Below, in pieces: positions 61,696 to 64,000 of a stretch of DNA of 64,000 nt. The stretch is from contig NZ_JAWDKB010000002.1 of assembly GCF_032714495.1 (NCBI RefSeq), positions 62,001 to 126,000 of the forward strand, in the 5' to 3' direction. A program made the position numbers and the translations under genes. The notes under the pieces were generated by a model. That model did not search any database. It was not told the DNA's origin and was given only the letters and a program-made list of their open reading frames with translations. Every line of letters begins with the position of its first letter. The stretch's first letter is position 1. Source of the stretch: Methanorbis rubei (GTDB lineage: Archaea > Halobacteriota > Methanomicrobia > Methanomicrobiales > Methanocorpusculaceae).

Positions 61696-63168
61696 TTAAC
61701 TCAGATGATATTTTTCCATCAGTTCCGCACGCTTTCCTGATGTCTCCAAGTCAGCGATACCTCTGTTGATGACGTCATGCAGGGGAATGTTTCCGTTCTG
61801 CATTGCGACAGCGTAACTGTTTTCCCTTGTTTCATACATGGAGACTACCTGGATGTCTGTCTGATTCACCGTTATCACAAGCTTTGCTTCATCTATTGCG
61901 ATGCAGTCAACTTCTCCTGCGAGGCATGCGTCAAGAAGATCGCTGTAGGATGCATACTTTTTGATCATTCCATCTTTGACCATTTTCTCGTACCTGTCTT
62001 TACCAAACAGTTCTGAAAGCCATTTTTCGGGTATGGTATCTGTAATAATACCAATGACAGCTGTGCCTGACTCAAATTTGTCCTTGGTGATCGGATGATC
62101 TTTTGCAGATCCGATTCCCATTCCTGCGGTGTAGTATGGTGTTGAGAAGGTAACTTTGGCGGATCGTTCATCAGTGATAACCATCCCTGAGTACCACATG
62201 TCAATTTTGCCGGTGGCAACCGCGTTGATATTTTTCGACCATGGGATATCGATATACTTCACCGCAAATCCATTTCTTTCTGCAATCCACTCAAGTACCT
62301 CCATATCAATTCCGGTCAGGTTTCCATCTTCGTCAAGATAGGTGAACGGCCAGTTCTCTGTTGAGATGCCGACCACATACTCGTCCTTCAGCTGGGCCAC
62401 GTGATGTTTTTGCAGAATTTTGTCGTAGGTTTCAGATCCGACAACGTTTGTGAGACCAGCATTAATTTTTGCGATCAGCTCTTCGTTTGATTTGTTTGCG
62501 ACAAATCCTACTTCCTTTTTGTCGGTGATGTATCCAAGGGAGGTGAGTGGTGAGTATTCCTGAAGTTTTTCTCCAAGAACATAGTCTGCACCAATAACTG
62601 CATCTGCTTCTTTGGTGAGAACTGCGTAGAGGGTGGCGTCCTGTGTGTATTTGGCGATGATCTTTTTCTCATCGATCATTCTGTTGAATGTCTCCGTGCC
62701 GAAGTGTCCTTCGAGCCAGTTTTCGTAGACGCTTCCTTTCTCAAAGGCGATAATGGCGTTTCCTGCGAGAACATCATCCACAGTGAGGTTGGAATCTTTT
62801 CTGACAACAACTGTATATCCGGCGGCGATGTACGGATCTGAGAGCAGATATTTTTCCATGCGTTCCGGTGTTCTGACCCAGGCAGTTATCAGATCAATTT
62901 CTCCGTTATCGAGTTTTGATTGAAGGACTGCATGTCCCCAGAATTCATAGACGAATTTGATGTCCTGATCTTCAGCGATCGCGTTGAGAACGTCGATGTC
63001 AATTCCATACGCCTCCTCGGTCCCAGGTATCTGCATGGAAAATGGGGAAAATGATGGACTGACACCTACGATGTAGGTCGGTTTTTCCTGTATACATCCG
63101 GCTGCAGTAATTGATGCACCGAGAAGCAGGAGCACCACTATGAGTATTGGAAGGGAAGTTTTTTTCAC
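61696..63168 (-). CDS. Tandem solute-binding lipoprotein, cassette 2
   Basis: 490 residues with a GTG start and gggtgat upstream. Lipobox ITAAGC. Two binding domains as in cassette 1: YIVGVSPSFSPFSMQI and EYVVGISTENWPFTYLDEDG. It differs from its paralogue in ligand-facing regions such as IDLITAWVRTPERMEKY and IDEAKLVITVNQTD, so the two may bind different solutes. Confidence 0.85.
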   Translation of the reverse strand: MKKTSLPILIVVLLLLGASITAAGCIQEKPTYIVGVSPSFSPFSMQIPGTEEAYGIDIDVLNAIAEDQDIKFVYEFWGHAVLQSKLDNGEIDLITAWVRTPERMEKYLLSDPYIAAGYTVVVRKDSNLTVDDVLAGNAIIAFEKGSVYENWLEGHFGTETFNRMIDEKKIIAKYTQDATLYAVLTKEADAVIGADYVLGEKLQEYSPLTSLGYITDKKEVGFVANKSNEELIAKINAGLTNVVGSETYDKILQKHHVAQLKDEYVVGISTENWPFTYLDEDGNLTGIDMEVLEWIAERNGFAVKYIDIPWSKNINAVATGKIDMWYSGMVITDERSAKVTFSTPYYTAGMGIGSAKDHPITKDKFESGTAVIGIITDTIPEKWLSELFGKDRYEKMVKDGMIKKYASYSDLLDACLAGEVDCIAIDEAKLVITVNQTDIQVVSMYETRENSYAVAMQNGNIPLHDVINRGIADLETSGKRAELMEKYHLS

Positions 63169-63588
63169 GCCATAATCACCCGGTTGATATGTATAGTATT
63201 ATAGGACGTCAATACATATTGTCTTTGTGTGGTTTTAGACCCAAAAATTATGACTGTTTTTTTTCACCGCTAAAAAATTATATTTTTATTTTTGATGATG
63301 TTCGGTAGTATACCGACTTTTCTGTAAAATTTCTGCTGATTGGTTTTTTCCTTGATGCTCAAACACCTAATTTTCTGTGATCCACTCTTCATTGAATCAC
63401 GGCATCTATGATTCAGTTCCTTTGCGTTTCCGCGGGACACTTGAGGCAGATAAATCATCAATGTCAAAGATTTTGAGACGGATTCAATTTTGCGAGTGCT
63501 GACGCCTTAAAGATACGATTCAAGATAGAAATGTTATCTGGAAATCATAAAATATTTTATCACGATCGTTTCAAAAAAAATTGCCGGA
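63169..63588. other. Spacer between cassettes 2 and 3
   Basis: 420 bases, homologous to 59465-59900. Contains the cassette 2 promoter element (63205-63220) and AT-rich sequence. No gene is seen; the minus-strand frame at 63270-63467 is a remnant or chance. Confidence 0.65.
63205..63220 (-). promoter_or_regulatory. Conserved promoter element of cassette 2
   Basis: gacgtcaatacatatt, 37 bases from the GTG at 63168, matches 59488-59503 at 15 of 16 positions. Confidence 0.5.
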
Positions 63589-64000
63589 TTAGTTCCGGAG
63601 CCCGGTCTTCACATAATTTTCTGTTGTGATAACCTTTGCCCCAGCTAACGCGAAGTAGGTGTCATCGATAGGTTCAATCGAGTACAGCCAGAGATCCGCG
63701 TAACCTGGCATGTCCTCATTCCACTGATAATCATAGGTAATTCCACCACCAGATTTCGCAGTTATCACGGATTTACGGACGACTGATGCCCCGAACACAT
63801 CAGTATAGTACATGGCATTGTCTCCGTTCATCTCCGGAACCTGTATGTTGGCATGTACTGTTCCATTGTAATCGAAGATCACCAAATTATTTACATCAGT
63901 GGATATATCCTTCGCAAACAGTGTTCCGTTTCCGCCGGGATTGTCCACAATTGTTTGGATGGTACTCTCGACACCTTTGTCATGGGCGTATCCGACCATC
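63589..64000 (-). CDS. Cache-type sensor lipoprotein, cassette 3 (3' part only)
   Basis: The last 136 residues of a third paralogue; the gene continues past the window end. Shared blocks are MVGYAHDKGVESTI, NGTVHANIQVPEMNGDNAMY, SGGGITYDYQW and YADLWLYSIEPIDDTYF. Its sequence is closer to cassette 2 than to cassette 1 in this part. The partner binding-protein gene should lie beyond base 64000. Confidence 0.8.
   Translation of the reverse strand, partial: MVGYAHDKGVESTIQTIVDNPGGNGTLFAKDISTDVNNLVIFDYNGTVHANIQVPEMNGDNAMYYTDVFGASVVRKSVITAKSGGGITYDYQWNEDMPGYADLWLYSIEPIDDTYFALAGAKVITTENYVKTGLRN

Noticed and set aside
1-64000. tRNA, rRNA or CRISPR arrays
   Set aside because: I looked for T-loop motifs with matching acceptor stems and for regularly spaced direct repeats and found none. 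A small tRNA with an intron could still be missed.

Overview
The window is from a euryarchaeal chromosome. Archaeal information-processing genes are dense: an Orc1/Cdc6 initiator, the small subunit of DNA polymerase D, Hel308 helicase, the KEOPS subunit Cgi121, a RIO1 kinase with a KH-domain partner, and an archaeal TyrRS. It also has an archaeal type II GAPDH, archaeal type IV pilins, TATA-like boxes close to start codons, and GGTGAT-type ribosome binding sites. No methanogenesis gene lies in the window. The gene set and style suggest a Methanomicrobiales methanogen, perhaps Methanocorpusculum-like; this is an inference.

Layout. 1-10 kb: a truncated membrane-tethered winged-helix regulator, GAPDH, a WG-repeat/histidine-phosphatase fusion, a P-type cation ATPase, a flavin-binding protein, a Cys-containing regulator, TyrRS and a YjbR protein. 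10-15 kb: an APH-like kinase, then RIO1-KH and Hel308-Cgi121. 15-23 kb: the replication origin. Two inverted origin recognition boxes flank an AT-rich stretch beside orc1/cdc6. Two more near-perfect boxes lie just upstream of hel308 and of the polD small subunit. 23-25 kb: a K+-dependent-type membrane pyrophosphatase. 25-30 kb: an iron-type ABC importer followed by twin methyltransferases, then a wHTH-PAS regulator. 31-47 kb: a large type IV pilus region. Twelve pilin-like genes are present; ten form five tightly coupled two-gene pairs of two different types. The assembly ATPase and platform protein sit in an eight-gene operon with a large surface protein and a transglutaminase-like protein that has Ser in place of Cys. 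47-51 kb: a cobalamin-type ABC importer whose ATPase has an extra C-terminal domain, plus a TIM-barrel protein. 51-54 kb: a three-gene operon of a HypB/UreG-like GTPase, a soluble ABC ATPase and a DUF364 protein, possibly for metal handling. 54-56 kb: cupin, RimI and DUF1015. 56-64 kb: a tandem array, period about 3.7 kb, of a double solute-binding lipoprotein plus a Cache-type sensor lipoprotein; the third copy runs off the window.

The most interesting parts are the origin with its outlying boxes at replication and repair gene promoters, the paired-pilin locus, the GTPase/ABC/DUF364 operon, and the tandem sensor cassettes. Long imperfect hairpin repeats sit between genes at about 3.8, 22.6 and 54.2 kb. 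One of them supplies the last codons of the polD small subunit.
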